Notes under the pieces: model-generated | The model's input: the letters and a program-made list of their open reading frames with translations, nothing else | The model's database searches: none | What the model was told of the DNA's origin: nothing | Assembly (NCBI GenBank): GCA_020632575.1 | Contig: JACKFH010000016.1 | Coordinates: 1 to 64,000, forward strand | Direction: 5' to 3' | DNA length: 64,000 bases | Source: Candidatus Omnitrophota bacterium | Lineage (GTDB): Bacteria; Hinthialibacterota; Hinthialibacteria; OLB16 | Translations under genes and position numbers: made by a program | In this document: piece by piece, positions 1 to 9,322 of the stretch | Position numbering within the stretch: the first letter of the stretch is position 1 | How the letters are laid out: each line of letters opens with the position of its first letter

Positions 1-2129
1 ACATTGGCGGCCCGAATCGATTCTCGGAGACGCTCATTGGCCTCTTGGACTTCTCGCTCACCTTCTTCTCGTTCGGTAAGATCGCGCCCAAAACAAATGA
101 ACTGCCCCCCGTTCTGAGAAAGATAAGTCGCGGAGACCTCCACCGGAAAGGTGCTCCCATCCTTCCGCCGATGACGAGCACGGAAAGTATCGGAGCCTTC
201 CGAGATGATGTGTTCAATGCGCTTCGTGGTGTCTTCGAGTGATTCGTCCACATTCAAATCCGTAATCCGGTGGCCGATCAATTCGTCGCGAGAGAAACCG
301 GTCATGCGACAAAAGGAGTCATTGACTTCGATAAACGAACCTTGAGTGTCGAGAATCCAAAATCCATCCGCCGTGGTGTCCAAGACGGTTTGCAAGTATT
401 TCTGCCGAGTCTTGAGGTCTTCTTCCGCCCTTTTTCGCTCGGTGATATCGATGGCTTTTGCGAGAATCCGAGTCTTCCCATTGAGTTGAATGGGAGTCAG
501 GTAGACTCTTTCCCACAATTCTTCACCATCCGCCCTCTTGCTGAACCATTCGAAATTGTGGGAGCCTTTCTCGGAAGTTTGACGAATCTTGGCAAGGGCG
601 TCTTCGAAGGAATAGGGTGGCTCGCACCAGAAATCATGGACTTTCAGTTCTTCCAGTGAGTTGAGGCGGTAAGCCTGGATGGCTGCTGGGTTGGCATCGA
701 GGATTTCCCCAGTTTCAGCATCATGGATGACGACTGACACTGGCGATTTAACGAAAAGTGTCCTGAATCTCTCCTCACTCTCACGAAGAGACGCTTCGAA
801 TTCCTTCAAATGAGTGATGTCGGTGAGAGTTCCGAACATCCAAAGAGGATTCCCTTCATGATCGAACTCCATGACACGGCCACGGTCAAGGATCCAAACC
901 CAGTGCCCCTCTTTGTGCCTCATTCGGGCTTCGCACTCATAATGGTCCGATTCTCCACGGAGGCAACTCTCCAATATTGCTTCCGAACGGGACAAGTCCT
1001 CCGGGTGGGCTAAATTGTGCCAAGTCTCGATGGTGATCGGCTCCAGTTCCGCCAAGGAGTATCCGGCCATTTGCGCCCACCTCTCGTTCAAGAGGACCTT
1101 TCCCGTTTGGACATTCCATTCCCAGGTTCCCACTCTCGAAGCGTTGATCAGGAAATTGAGTCGCTGGTGTTCGATTTGGAGCGCCTCTTCGGCTTTTCGA
1201 CGATCGCTGACATCGTGAACGATGCAGAAAACAAACTGCTGGCCCGAGAGTGGGACCGGCCCCGCCGAAACCTCGACGTCGCGGATGGTTCCATCGGCAA
1301 GCTGGTGTTTAACAAAGAAGGGACGGTTATTCTCTGACAATACCTCCTCGACCCTATTTCGGTACTCCTCGGGGCTGAGGTTATCGATCTCAGTCACTTT
1401 CTTGCTCTTGAGCTCCTCCCGGCTCCATCCGTAAAAACGGACCGCCGCCGGGTTTGCATCGACGATGGAACCGTCTTCAGGCGCAACCAAGAGCATGGCC
1501 GCATGGTTTTTCTCGAAGAAGGTCCGATATTGCTCTTCGCTTACAGAGAGTTCCCGGGTAAAGGTTCGCCTGCGCTCACCCTCCAGCAGGATGTGAGCGG
1601 CCAGGACGAAGACGATGGGGAACACAACGACCACGGGGGGCCCCACGTGTTCGAAAGCCTCCCATCCGGTGTCTCCAGGGATCAAGAGCTGCAACAACAT
1701 CATGATGACGTGTACGATCAAACCAAAGAGAAGGAGGCGTTCCGGCCGGTTCCACTTTCGGTCTCGTTGACGGAGATTGTGATAGAGAATTCCGAGTGTG
1801 GTCGCCTCTACGATAACAGCGACCCCAACCGCGGCTCCGGCGCCTCCCAAATAGAGACGGTAGATTACACAAATGGCCGCTCCGATGACGCCTGGAACGA
1901 ATCCGCCAAACATCCCCGCCAAGCTCAAAACGATGGATCGGCCGTCGTAGATGACTCCAGGAGCGAAATGAAGGGGAGTCATCATCAGGAGGATCCCTGT
2001 CATTCCAAAGAGGATTCCTGACAAGACTTGTAGCAAATAGGTTTTCCGCGAGATGAGTTGGTGGATGAACTGCAGGCCGACAGCCAAGGCGACCAGCAGA
2101 GCCATGTTATGAATGAGACTCATCAACAT
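1..2129 (-). CDS. Membrane sensor with LytS-type 5TM receptor and four PAS domains (partial)
   Basis: The minus-strand frame is open from an ATG at 2129 to the left edge (709 codons seen), so the C-terminal output domain is missing. Residues 1-180 or so are hydrophobic and carry the 5TMR_LYT signature, with a conserved DGRSIVLSLAG segment near residue 60. Four PAS/PAC domains follow, at about 200-310, 317-440, 450-560 and 575-690. Each begins near a phrase like SEEQYRTFF or SEERFRTLF and ends with a short linker such as ITERKRAEE. The last visible residues (EREVQEANERL) look like a signalling coiled coil. In-frame stop codons lie just upstream (2148-2150), which fixes the start within a few codons; a second ATG lies two codons in. 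Histidine kinase is the commonest partner of this architecture, but GGDEF or another output cannot be excluded. Confidence 0.85.
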   Translation of the reverse strand, partial: MLMSLIHNMALLVALAVGLQFIHQLISRKTYLLQVLSGILFGMTGILLMMTPLHFAPGVIYDGRSIVLSLAGMFGGFVPGVIGAAICVIYRLYLGGAGAAVGVAVIVEATTLGILYHNLRQRDRKWNRPERLLLFGLIVHVIMMLLQLLIPGDTGWEAFEHVGPPVVVVFPIVFVLAAHILLEGERRRTFTRELSVSEEQYRTFFEKNHAAMLLVAPEDGSIVDANPAAVRFYGWSREELKSKKVTEIDNLSPEEYRNRVEEVLSENNRPFFVKHQLADGTIRDVEVSAGPVPLSGQQFVFCIVHDVSDRRKAEEALQIEHQRLNFLINASRVGTWEWNVQTGKVLLNERWAQMAGYSLAELEPITIETWHNLAHPEDLSRSEAILESCLRGESDHYECEARMRHKEGHWVWILDRGRVMEFDHEGNPLWMFGTLTDITHLKEFEASLRESEERFRTLFVKSPVSVVIHDAETGEILDANPAAIQAYRLNSLEELKVHDFWCEPPYSFEDALAKIRQTSEKGSHNFEWFSKRADGEELWERVYLTPIQLNGKTRILAKAIDITERKRAEEDLKTRQKYLQTVLDTTADGFWILDTQGSFIEVNDSFCRMTGFSRDELIGHRITDLNVDESLEDTTKRIEHIISEGSDTFRARHRRKDGSTFPVEVSATYLSQNGGQFICFGRDLTEREEGEREVQEANERLRESIRAAN

Positions 2130-2523
2130 GATGACCGACTCTTCATCTCAATCATGATCTTCAGATTCCATGAGCGTGGTCTCATCCATTACGACGGTAG
2201 CTCGGGAGCAACGTCTCTCCGGACCAACGGGAAACCGGCCGCGGTCGGTTTTGACCCTTCTTCGAAGGCCGAGAGGAATAGGATATTTCTTATACCGGAA
2301 TGTTACTTCAAAACCCCTAATGAGTAAACCTTGGGAAAAAGTGGAAAAGAGGCGTAAGAAGGAAATAACCCCTTCTCCTTCTGTGAGAGCAATAATATAG
2401 TAAGTGATTAAGCTTCCATGCATTATTCTATAATGTACTTTAAATATTGAACTTAGCGGTTCCTCTTCCTTCCTGGAACCTAGTGGACCCAGTCTTAGCA
2501 CGGTTAACGCGTACATGGTCAAT
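2130..2523. other. Intergenic stretch without a supported gene
   Basis: No reading frame here has recognisable protein features. A 124-codon minus-strand frame (2148-2522) overlaps the region but shows no family motif and biased, unlikely composition. The part from about 2330 to 2460 is AT-rich compared with its surroundings. It probably holds the promoter of the sensor gene, but I cannot point to convincing -35/-10 boxes. Confidence 0.5.
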
Positions 2524-2806
2524 CAGATCGCGGACCACTCCATTGCGCCATGAGTGCAGAAGATTAGGCTGCGAAGAGGGTGTATCGATCAAGTAATGGC
2601 GCCATAAGCCTCAACAGAAGAGTCGTTCCACACACACCACCCGGGTGTCGGAGAGCCGAGTCCCAAATTGAGGACATCCTTTTTGGCAATGGTGCGCACT
2701 GAACGATCCACCTCAACATTTGCGTACACTTCCTCCGGGAAAACCCCTACCTGCGTTGGCTCTCACAATTGACTTGTGACCACGCGAGGGGTTAAGGACG
2801 CCTATT
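2524..2806 (+). repeat. 283-bp direct repeat, copy 1
   Basis: This segment matches 4302-4584 over its full length with no gaps and about 20 mismatches by eye, roughly 93% identity. It contains short perfect palindromes (CACCCGGGTG, TGGCGCCA) but no long open frame. Its right boundary falls inside the transposase remnant, in the codon after Asp-Ala-Tyr, so the repeat and the insertion-sequence fragment are physically joined. It may be an end or internal piece of a mobile element, or a local duplication. Identity to a known element was not testable. Confidence 0.8.
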
Positions 2807-3134
2807 CCGAGGCCCAGTTCAAAACGCTCAAGTACTGCCCCCTATTCCCGAAAACCTTCGGGGCCTTACAAGACGCCCGGTCCTTCTGCCAGGACTTCGT
2901 CACCTGGTACAGTACGCGCCATCGCCACTCCGGAATTGCCCTGCTTACTCCCAAACCGTTCACTACGGCCTGGCACAACAGGCCCCCCAAAATCGCCAGG
3001 CCGCCTTGGACGATGCCTACAACGCCCATCCGGAACGCTTCGTCAAGAAACCGCCACGCGTCATCCCACTCCCCGAAGCCGCCTGGATCAACAAGCCCGT
3101 GGACCCGGACTCCGCACTCGAGGAGTTACACTAA
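2797..3134 (+). pseudogene. IS3-family transposase (OrfB) C-terminal remnant, frameshifted
   Basis: The translation carries the hallmark end of an IS3-family integrase-type transposase: AYSEAQFKTLKY, then FCQDFVTWY, then HRHSGIALLTP. After LLTP near 2950 the frame must change by one base to continue as QTVHYGLAQQ, then AYNAHPERFVKKPP, then PEAAWINKP, ending at TAA 3132-3134. One C appears to have been lost in the CCCAAA run. Everything upstream of Asp-Ala-Tyr is absent, including the D and D residues of the DDE site, so the element is dead. The sequence after the stop (about 3148-3178, with TGTCTCAAAACTGTTTACA) may be the right inverted repeat; no matching left end was found. Confidence 0.85.
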
Positions 3135-3218
3135 ATGCGCAACGCCACTGTCTCAAAACTGTTTACAACTTCCAGATTTATCCTTACGGTATCCAATGCA
3201 GTGGGAGGAGGTTGGGAG

Positions 3219-3938
3219 ATGAGAGAGATTCGAAGAGGGGGATTCACCCTCCTCGAGCTTCTGATCGTCATTGCGATTGTCCTGATCCTTATCGCCATCG
3301 CATTGCCAAACTTCTTGGAAGCGCGGATCCGCGCCAATGTCGCCAGAGCCAATTCGGATATCCGCACTCTTGTCACGGGGTTGGAAGCCTATTTCGCGGA
3401 TTGGGGGAACTACCCATCCGACCACTACGGGCAGTACCCCGACGAGAGTATCGCAAACCCTGAAACCACCAAATACGGATTCACTCAGATGACGACTCCA
3501 ATCGCATATCTTTCGCGGATTCCTTTGGATCCCTTCGGCCACACCGACGAGACGGCAACGGACTCCATGGGTATGAGCTACCAGGGATGCTCCGGTTCGG
3601 ACATGGACGAGACGAGACCCTGTCCGTGGAGTTCCAGCCCTTCAAACTGTGGCTGCGGGACCATGATCGGACCTTTGGGGATTCACTACCCGCGTCACAA
3701 TCGCGGCTGTGTCCATGCCTACATGGCCTTGAGCCGCGGCCCGAGCAGGAGTTTCACGATCGGCCCGAATCAGTGGCCCTACGCGTCCGCCTGGGTTCAG
3801 AACAACCTTCTCCCCGTCTTTTTTACCTACGCCCCGACCAACGGAAGCAAGAGCCGCGGGAATCTCTACAGTATGGTGGGAGAGTGGAGGGAGGGCTACT
3901 TCGTCCTGGACGGTTACAGGCTGCACGGTCACCGATGA
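3219..3938 (+). CDS. Type II secretion/type IV pilus-like pseudopilin (PulG/GspG-like)
   Basis: This 239-aa protein starts with a class III signal: MREIRRGG followed by FTLLELLIVIAIV, giving a prepilin-peptidase site between Gly8 and Phe9 and the conserved Glu at mature position 5. The NFLEARIRANVARA segment and the following helix are typical of the short pseudopilins common in PVC and Hydrogenedentota-type genomes. The C-terminal part is Cys- and Gly-rich and less conserved. I chose ATG 3219 because a strong GGAGGAGG lies 8 bases upstream and the hydrophobic core follows directly; the frame also opens earlier at 3135, inside the insertion-sequence end. No other pilus or secretion gene is nearby. 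It may form a minor surface fibre with machinery encoded elsewhere, which is inference. Confidence 0.88.
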   Translation: MREIRRGGFTLLELLIVIAIVLILIAIALPNFLEARIRANVARANSDIRTLVTGLEAYFADWGNYPSDHYGQYPDESIANPETTKYGFTQMTTPIAYLSRIPLDPFGHTDETATDSMGMSYQGCSGSDMDETRPCPWSSSPSNCGCGTMIGPLGIHYPRHNRGCVHAYMALSRGPSRSFTIGPNQWPYASAWVQNNLLPVFFTYAPTNGSKSRGNLYSMVGEWREGYFVLDGYRLHGHR

Positions 3939-4301
3939 CCGCGTACACGGGAGGGAACGATTCAGACGTTTGACGCCCGAGACGTCCTCACTTGACCCAC
4001 CTCCAGAACTGATGCAGCGAGGTTCGCGGACACGTACTCCAATGCGCCCTTGCTTCACCGGTCATTCTCGGATGCACAGGATAGGAGTGAGAAGGTCATC
4101 TCTACAGTTAGAGATTTCCTTTGACCAACGGCAAAGGGGACCGCAATCGAGGTGGGAGCGGGTTCGGGCAGGCATCTCAAGGAGCTTTCTGCCTTCTTTG
4201 AACGATATATCGCAGTAGAACCTTCCTTCGCGCGACTCAACGCTACTCCCGCTTCTTTGCTCCTTTGTCATCATTGGCACGATTACTACTAATATAATCA
4301 C
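3939..4301. other. Intergenic stretch, nothing recognised
   Basis: Short overlapping frames exist on both strands but none has a family motif or a convincing ribosome binding site. The segment lies between the pseudopilin stop and the second copy of the 283-bp repeat, and a short AT-rich run precedes the repeat (about 4285-4300). Confidence 0.5.
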
Positions 4302-4584
4302 CAGATCGCGGACCACTCCAATGCGCCATGAGTGCAGAAGATTAGGCTGCGACGAGGGTGTATCGATCGAGTAATGGCGCCATAAGCCCCAAGGGGAGAT
4401 TCGTTCCACACACCGCACCCGGGTGTCGGAGAACCTTGTCCCAAATTGAGGACATCCTTTTTGGCAATGGTGCGCACTGAATGATCCACCTCAACATTTG
4501 CGTCCACTTCCCCCGGGAAAACGCCTACCCGCGTTGGCTCTCACAATTGACTGGTGACCACGCGTGGGGTTAAGGACGCCTATT
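4302..4584 (+). repeat. 283-bp direct repeat, copy 2
   Basis: Same orientation and length as 2524-2806, with about 20 substitutions and no gaps. Unlike copy 1 it does not continue into transposase sequence: after GGACGCCTATT the two copies diverge completely. The two copies bracket the transposase tail and the pseudopilin gene. About 107 bp of unassigned sequence separate this copy from the end of the HAD gene at 4692. Confidence 0.8.
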
Positions 4585-4691
4585 TGACCATCACGGTCCT
4601 TCGCCCACCGACCGCTTGACTCGGTTCCCTCGATTCAACCATCGCAAGGTCGTCTCTTGAACCTCATGGAAAAAAACGCCAAGCCAACGGG

Positions 4692-5303
4692 TTACCCCTC
4701 GCCATTCGATTTGTTGAGGGCCTCTTCCACCTGCTTGGCCCAGTAGGGGGTTTGATTCAGATCGATGCCCACGATCCCCAATTCTCGGGCTGCTTCGACA
4801 TTCCGCGATTGGTCGTCGACAAATAAAACCGATTTTGGCGAGTCCACCTCCTCGAGGATGGGGGCAAATGCTTTTGGATTCGGTTTGGCGACACCCATCT
4901 CATCGGAGATCAGGACACGGTCAAAATGTTTTACCAGGTCGAAGCGACGAAGACGCGGAATCAACCAATGACTTCGATGATTCGAGAGCAACCAGATTGA
5001 CGTCTTTTTGCCCCACGACTCCAAATAGGGGGCGGCGGGGCCCACCTCATAGAGAGCTTCAAGGAGGGATTGGCATTCGGTGGGGCAGGTCGAGTGATTT
5101 CCACGAAGGGCCACCCAAAGTTCGGGATCGGTGATTTTGCCAGTCCATGCAGCTGTACGGATCTCTTCATCCCAACGTCGTTGGACGCTTTCCACCTTCT
5201 CTCCCGTCAGGGACGCGAGGTTCCCGAGGAAACTCTTAAAGGGGTTATTCAAGACCACGCCATGTGCATCCAGAACAAGAATGTCGATCCTGGCCGTGGT
5301 CAT
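4692..5303 (-). CDS. HAD-superfamily hydrolase (class IA type)
   Basis: The 203-aa product has the HAD motifs in order: motif I LVLDAHG with nucleophile Asp12, motif II LLSNH with Ser107, motif III Lys150 in GVAKPNPKAF, and motif IV FVDD with Asp173/Asp174. A small helical cap lies between motifs I and II, as in class IA phosphatases. The general acid/base Asp normally two residues after the nucleophile is His14 here; substitutions at this site occur in some class IA groups with dehalogenase-like or unknown activity. The start ATG overlaps the stop of the upstream 2-phosphoglycerate-kinase-like gene by four bases (ATGA), which implies translational coupling. It may remove a phosphate from a product of that kinase, but the substrate is unknown. 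Confidence 0.85.
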   Translation of the reverse strand: MTTARIDILVLDAHGVVLNNPFKSFLGNLASLTGEKVESVQRRWDEEIRTAAWTGKITDPELWVALRGNHSTCPTECQSLLEALYEVGPAAPYLESWGKKTSIWLLSNHRSHWLIPRLRRFDLVKHFDRVLISDEMGVAKPNPKAFAPILEEVDSPKSVLFVDDQSRNVEAARELGIVGIDLNQTPYWAKQVEEALNKSNGEG

Positions 5304-6238
5304 GATGTCGAAGGCGCTTCAGCGCGATCCTCGATTTGATGGACCACTTGGTCGACAATGCGTTGAGTGAGATCCTCGGGACTCGCCACATCGAACTCCT
5401 CGACCCCAGCCTGCTCGGCCATGGAACGCAACTCGTCTTGGATCCGACGGATCATCTCGAGATTTTCAAGGTTTCGGGCGCCCTGCCGACCCGGTTCGCT
5501 ATGAAGTCTTCGTGTCAGATGTCCCAAGTGCAGTCTCTCATCCCCGAGGATCAAAAGGAATTCCACAACGACAGCGTCCGGTTTCTTTTCGGCAAGGTCC
5601 GCCCTCAGTTCCCCGGGTAGGAGATGAACACCTTCAATGAGAGCGCTCCTTCCTTCTGTTACCAGTCGAGACGCCACCGCGGAAGTGGCTGCGCCAACGG
5701 CTCTTGCCTGGCGGCGATAACTTTCAAATCTCGCTCCAAAACTCCCGTCTTGCCCATCCACGCTCTCATAGGTGGAGACATGAAGTTCCGGAAGAACGGT
5801 TGGCGGAATGACCGTCCGAAGGACCTCGCGAATGGCATCGGTTGTGACAACCCTGTTGACCCCCAATCGCAAGGCGAGTCGGGTCGCGATGGTGGATTTG
5901 CCGACCCCGGAGCTTCCTCCGAGACAAACGACAATGGGCCGGCCGGATCGTTTGGCGCGTCTCCAGGCCAAATACCTCTTGGCATGTTCGTCGCCCGCGC
6001 TCTCCCGAATCATTCTTCCCGCAATTTCGGTCAGTTCCTCCGCGTCCACCTCGTTCGAGTTTCGATCTTGAAGGACCGAGGCGATCCGCGCGGCAATCCG
6101 GTAGGCATGCTCCGTGCCCAACCCGGTTGCGAGAATGCTGGTCGCCATCAAGCCTCTCGAGAAAGGGAGTCCCACACCCGCTCGATCCTTGACTTGAATC
6201 AAGCGCGCTTCATCTTGGATGGAAAGATCGCGAGGCAT
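5300..6238 (-). CDS. 2-phosphoglycerate kinase-like P-loop kinase
   Basis: This 312-aa protein has an N-terminal region resembling an ATP-cone (PFSRGLMATSILATGLG, residues about 25-41), followed by a P-loop GGSSGVGKST at 107-116 and a nucleotide-kinase core with TTDAIREVLR. The combination is that of archaeal 2-phosphoglycerate kinase and its bacterial relatives. In methanogens the enzyme makes 2,3-bisphosphoglycerate on the way to cyclic 2,3-bisphosphoglycerate; in bacteria the role is not settled. I chose ATG 6238 because the upstream 109 codons of the same frame are Arg-rich and unlike protein, and AAAGGGA precedes this ATG. The gene is transcribed away from the Mrp operon and is coupled to the downstream HAD gene. 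Confidence 0.82.
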   Translation of the reverse strand: MPRDLSIQDEARLIQVKDRAGVGLPFSRGLMATSILATGLGTEHAYRIAARIASVLQDRNSNEVDAEELTEIAGRMIRESAGDEHAKRYLAWRRAKRSGRPIVVCLGGSSGVGKSTIATRLALRLGVNRVVTTDAIREVLRTVIPPTVLPELHVSTYESVDGQDGSFGARFESYRRQARAVGAATSAVASRLVTEGRSALIEGVHLLPGELRADLAEKKPDAVVVEFLLILGDERLHLGHLTRRLHSEPGRQGARNLENLEMIRRIQDELRSMAEQAGVEEFDVASPEDLTQRIVDQVVHQIEDRAEAPSTS

Positions 6239-6426
6239 GTTAGACTGTCCCTTTCTCGGTTGCCGGTGACCGACCCGAAGATCGCCCGTTAGAATTCTAT
6301 GATTAGGCGAAGGAAACGGACCGAACCCAGAAAGGCAACGGACAATCGCGATTCCAAGTGGGCGACCATTTCGGTTGTCGACTCCATGGGTGGGCATTCC
6401 ATCCTCGCGAAGAAACGAATGGCTCC

Positions 6427-9321
6427 ATGATACTCCTCCTCTTCTTCCTCCCGTTTTTCGGCGCCGGCCTTCTCGCCTGTCACGCGAATCGGACTTCGAT
6501 CTTCCATGCGCGGGCGGGTCAAGCCGTTCTAGCCCTCTCCCTCGCGCTGCTCGCTTACCTGACATGGGTTTGGGATGGTTCGAACCCCATCGTTTTCGAG
6601 GCTAGGTGGGCGCCCCAACTGGGGCTCAGTCTTTCGCTCTATTTGGATGGACCCGCTTTGTTCTATTGCTGGTTGATCCTCTCCATCGCCCTGTTGGTCT
6701 TCCAATATTCGGAACACTATATGCGGAAGGACGACTCGCCCCGTCGGTTCTTCGCGACTCTGCTGGCCTTCGTCGGTTCGATGCTCGGGCTGGTGGTTTC
6801 CGGCAACTTGATTCTCATGTTTGTCTTCTGGGAATTGACTTCCCTGACCTCGTTCCTGCTCATCGGGCACTGGAGCGACAAGGCGGAAGCGGTGAAGGGC
6901 GCCCAAAGAGCGATCCTCGTCACCGGTCTGGGAGGTCTCTCTCTGATGGCGGGGATCGCGGTCCTCGCGAATATCGGGAGCGAATTGGGGGTCGAATCGT
7001 TTCTGGAATGGGACACCCTATGGCGGGAATCTCCCCGGATCTTGAATCATCCGGATGCTCCCATTGTCCTGGTGTTGATGCTGATCGGGGCGTTCACCAA
7101 GAGCGCCCAGTTTCCATTTCATTTCTGGCTGCCCGGCGCCATGCAGGCCCCGACCCCGGTTTCCGCCCTGCTCCATTCGGCCACCATGGTGAAGGCGGGC
7201 GTGTATCTGATTGGACGGCTCTATCCCATCTTCAACGAATCGCTCCTCTGGTTGGTGCTCGTGGGAGGTATCGGCGCGGTGACGATGCTGGTGGGCGCCG
7301 CTCTCGCCATCTCGAGCCGGGATCTCAAACAGTTGCTCGCTTACTCGACGGTCAGTCAACTCGGTCTGCTGGTGGCTTATTACGGGTTCGGGTATCAAGG
7401 TCTCGCGGGAGACCTCCTCCTTCGACTCGATCTCCTGCTGATCGCCAGCCACGCCCTTTTCAAATGCAGTCTCTTCATGCTGTGCGGAGTGATCGACCAC
7501 GAAACCGGGACCCGAGACCGAACTCGATTGGGAGGGTTGTGGCGAAAGATGCCGGTGACCGCGGCCCTTTCGATACTCGCTTGTCTCTCGATGGTGGGCG
7601 CGCCGTTTACCCTCGGGTTTGTCGCGAAGAAACTCTTCCTGGAGGCCGCTTACCATCTGAACTCCCCCCTCTTTTATCTGGAGGAGGCGCTATTCGCGTT
7701 GGCCATTTTTGCTTCCGCGTTCACCGTTTGTTATTCGATGCAGTTCGCCGGATTGACGTTCCTTGGGAAGCCCCGCGACGGCGAGATCCACCGGCGCGCC
7801 CATGAAGGACCGCCGGGGATGCTGTTCGCGCCCACTCTCCTGATCCTCCTGTGTGTGGCGGGAGGGCTTTATGTCCCGCTGATCGAAGAACCTTTGGGAC
7901 TATTGGTTCAATCCGAAGTCATCGAATCCGAGGTTCCTTATTCGATCGCTTTCTTCAAGCATATCGATCTCCTCTTCTGGTTCAGTCTCGCCCTGTTTTT
8001 TGTCGGAGGGCCCCTCCTGTTCCTGCTCACGCCCACTTTGACGAAATGGCGGGATCGTCTGACCCGAGGCGGTTCCTTGACCGCCACTTGGGATTGGCTC
8101 TTGCAAGATGGAATCCAAGGTCTGGCCTCGAACGTTTCCGAATTCTTCCAATCGCCTTCCCGTGTCAAAAACACGGGGGTAGTTCTGGGTTTGCTGGCGC
8201 TCGGAATCGGCTACGCCTTTCTCGAGAGACCGTGGAATTTGAGTTGGGCTTGGTCGGGGAGCCCCATGGAATGGTTGGCTGTCGCCATGGCGCCGATGGT
8301 CCTTGTCTTGACCCTCATGGTTGTCGCGGCAAGGAACGCCCTTCAAAGAGTCTTGGCCCTCGGGTTCATCGGATTGATCGTTGGGGGATGGTTCGTCCTG
8401 TACAAGGCGGCGGACCTCGCGATCACTCAGGTCTTGGTGGAACTCGTCTTGATCCTGATGTTCCTGAAACTCATCGCAACCCTGAGGAAGAGCGGGGAAG
8501 TCCGCGAAAGGAGACCGCTCTCTTTACACGCTCTCGCTCTCAGTCTGTGTGTGGGAATCTCAGTCGGCCTTTTGAGCTACACCTCCGCGACGAGCGAAAT
8601 TCGCGACCGGCCCATTCCACCGGATCGCACCACGCCATCCGCGTTCTACCTCGAGAACGCGAAATACCCTTCCACCGAAGGGGAGCATTCCGGAGGAGGT
8701 TACAATGTGGTGAATGTGATCCTCGTCGATTTTCGCGCGATGGACACTTTCGGAGAGATTGTCGTTTTGGTGGTGGCCGCACTTGGGGTGGTCATCCTGG
8801 TGAGAAGTGGAACGTCTCGGAAGAACAGTTCGTACCAACCACATTCCTCTTATGGTCCAACCAAGACCCCAGTCGACTGGGTGCCACCCCTGCTGACTGG
8901 GGGCCCGTCCACCTTCCATCGAGTCGCGCCCATCGTTTCGATCCTCACACTGGCGTTTGCGGGCGTTCTCTTTTTTGTTGGGCACAACCAGCCCGGGGGC
9001 GGTTTCATCGCTGGGCTGACCGGGTGTATCGCGGCGGTTCCGTTGGTGTTGATGGGTGGCGCGAAACTGAGCGGCGAGTCGATGCTGGACAACCTCCAAA
9101 GAATCATGGCGGTGGGTCTGATCGTCGCTCTGTCGACTGGGCTCATGGCGATTCCATACGGGTTTCCGTTTCTACGTTCGGCTCATGGATACTATACGCT
9201 CCCGTTCGTTGGCGAAATCGAACTGGCCTCGGCCATGCTCTTCGATTTTGGAGTCTTCCTCACCGTTCTTGGCGTGGCCTCGACCATCCTCCATGCGTAT
9301 GCAAGGGACACGGAGGGATAA
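6427..9321 (+). CDS. mrpA: Na+/H+ antiporter subunit A fused to subunit B (MrpAB)
   Basis: The 964-aa membrane protein starts the Mrp operon. The first 550 residues or so form a NuoL-like proton channel, with FTKSAQFPFHFWLPGAM followed by APTPVSALLHSATMVKAG, the signature of MrpA, NuoL and related antiporter modules. The region around 640-760 resembles the MbhE/MrpA C-terminal helices (VLVELVLILMFLKL). The last 150 residues are MrpB-like (FVGHNQPGGGFIAGL). No separate mrpB follows, so A and B are fused, as in several other lineages. I chose ATG 6427 because it opens directly on a hydrophobic helix; the ribosome binding site is weak and the frame extends 23 codons upstream. Confidence 0.93.
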   Translation: MILLLFFLPFFGAGLLACHANRTSIFHARAGQAVLALSLALLAYLTWVWDGSNPIVFEARWAPQLGLSLSLYLDGPALFYCWLILSIALLVFQYSEHYMRKDDSPRRFFATLLAFVGSMLGLVVSGNLILMFVFWELTSLTSFLLIGHWSDKAEAVKGAQRAILVTGLGGLSLMAGIAVLANIGSELGVESFLEWDTLWRESPRILNHPDAPIVLVLMLIGAFTKSAQFPFHFWLPGAMQAPTPVSALLHSATMVKAGVYLIGRLYPIFNESLLWLVLVGGIGAVTMLVGAALAISSRDLKQLLAYSTVSQLGLLVAYYGFGYQGLAGDLLLRLDLLLIASHALFKCSLFMLCGVIDHETGTRDRTRLGGLWRKMPVTAALSILACLSMVGAPFTLGFVAKKLFLEAAYHLNSPLFYLEEALFALAIFASAFTVCYSMQFAGLTFLGKPRDGEIHRRAHEGPPGMLFAPTLLILLCVAGGLYVPLIEEPLGLLVQSEVIESEVPYSIAFFKHIDLLFWFSLALFFVGGPLLFLLTPTLTKWRDRLTRGGSLTATWDWLLQDGIQGLASNVSEFFQSPSRVKNTGVVLGLLALGIGYAFLERPWNLSWAWSGSPMEWLAVAMAPMVLVLTLMVVAARNALQRVLALGFIGLIVGGWFVLYKAADLAITQVLVELVLILMFLKLIATLRKSGEVRERRPLSLHALALSLCVGISVGLLSYTSATSEIRDRPIPPDRTTPSAFYLENAKYPSTEGEHSGGGYNVVNVILVDFRAMDTFGEIVVLVVAALGVVILVRSGTSRKNSSYQPHSSYGPTKTPVDWVPPLLTGGPSTFHRVAPIVSILTLAFAGVLFFVGHNQPGGGFIAGLTGCIAAVPLVLMGGAKLSGESMLDNLQRIMAVGLIVALSTGLMAIPYGFPFLRSAHGYYTLPFVGEIELASAMLFDFGVFLTVLGVASTILHAYARDTEG

Positions 9322-9322
9322 G

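Noticed and set aside
2148..2522. 124-codon minus-strand frame upstream of the sensor
   Set aside because: No motif, no ribosome binding site and low-complexity composition; it overlaps the AT-rich region expected to hold a promoter.
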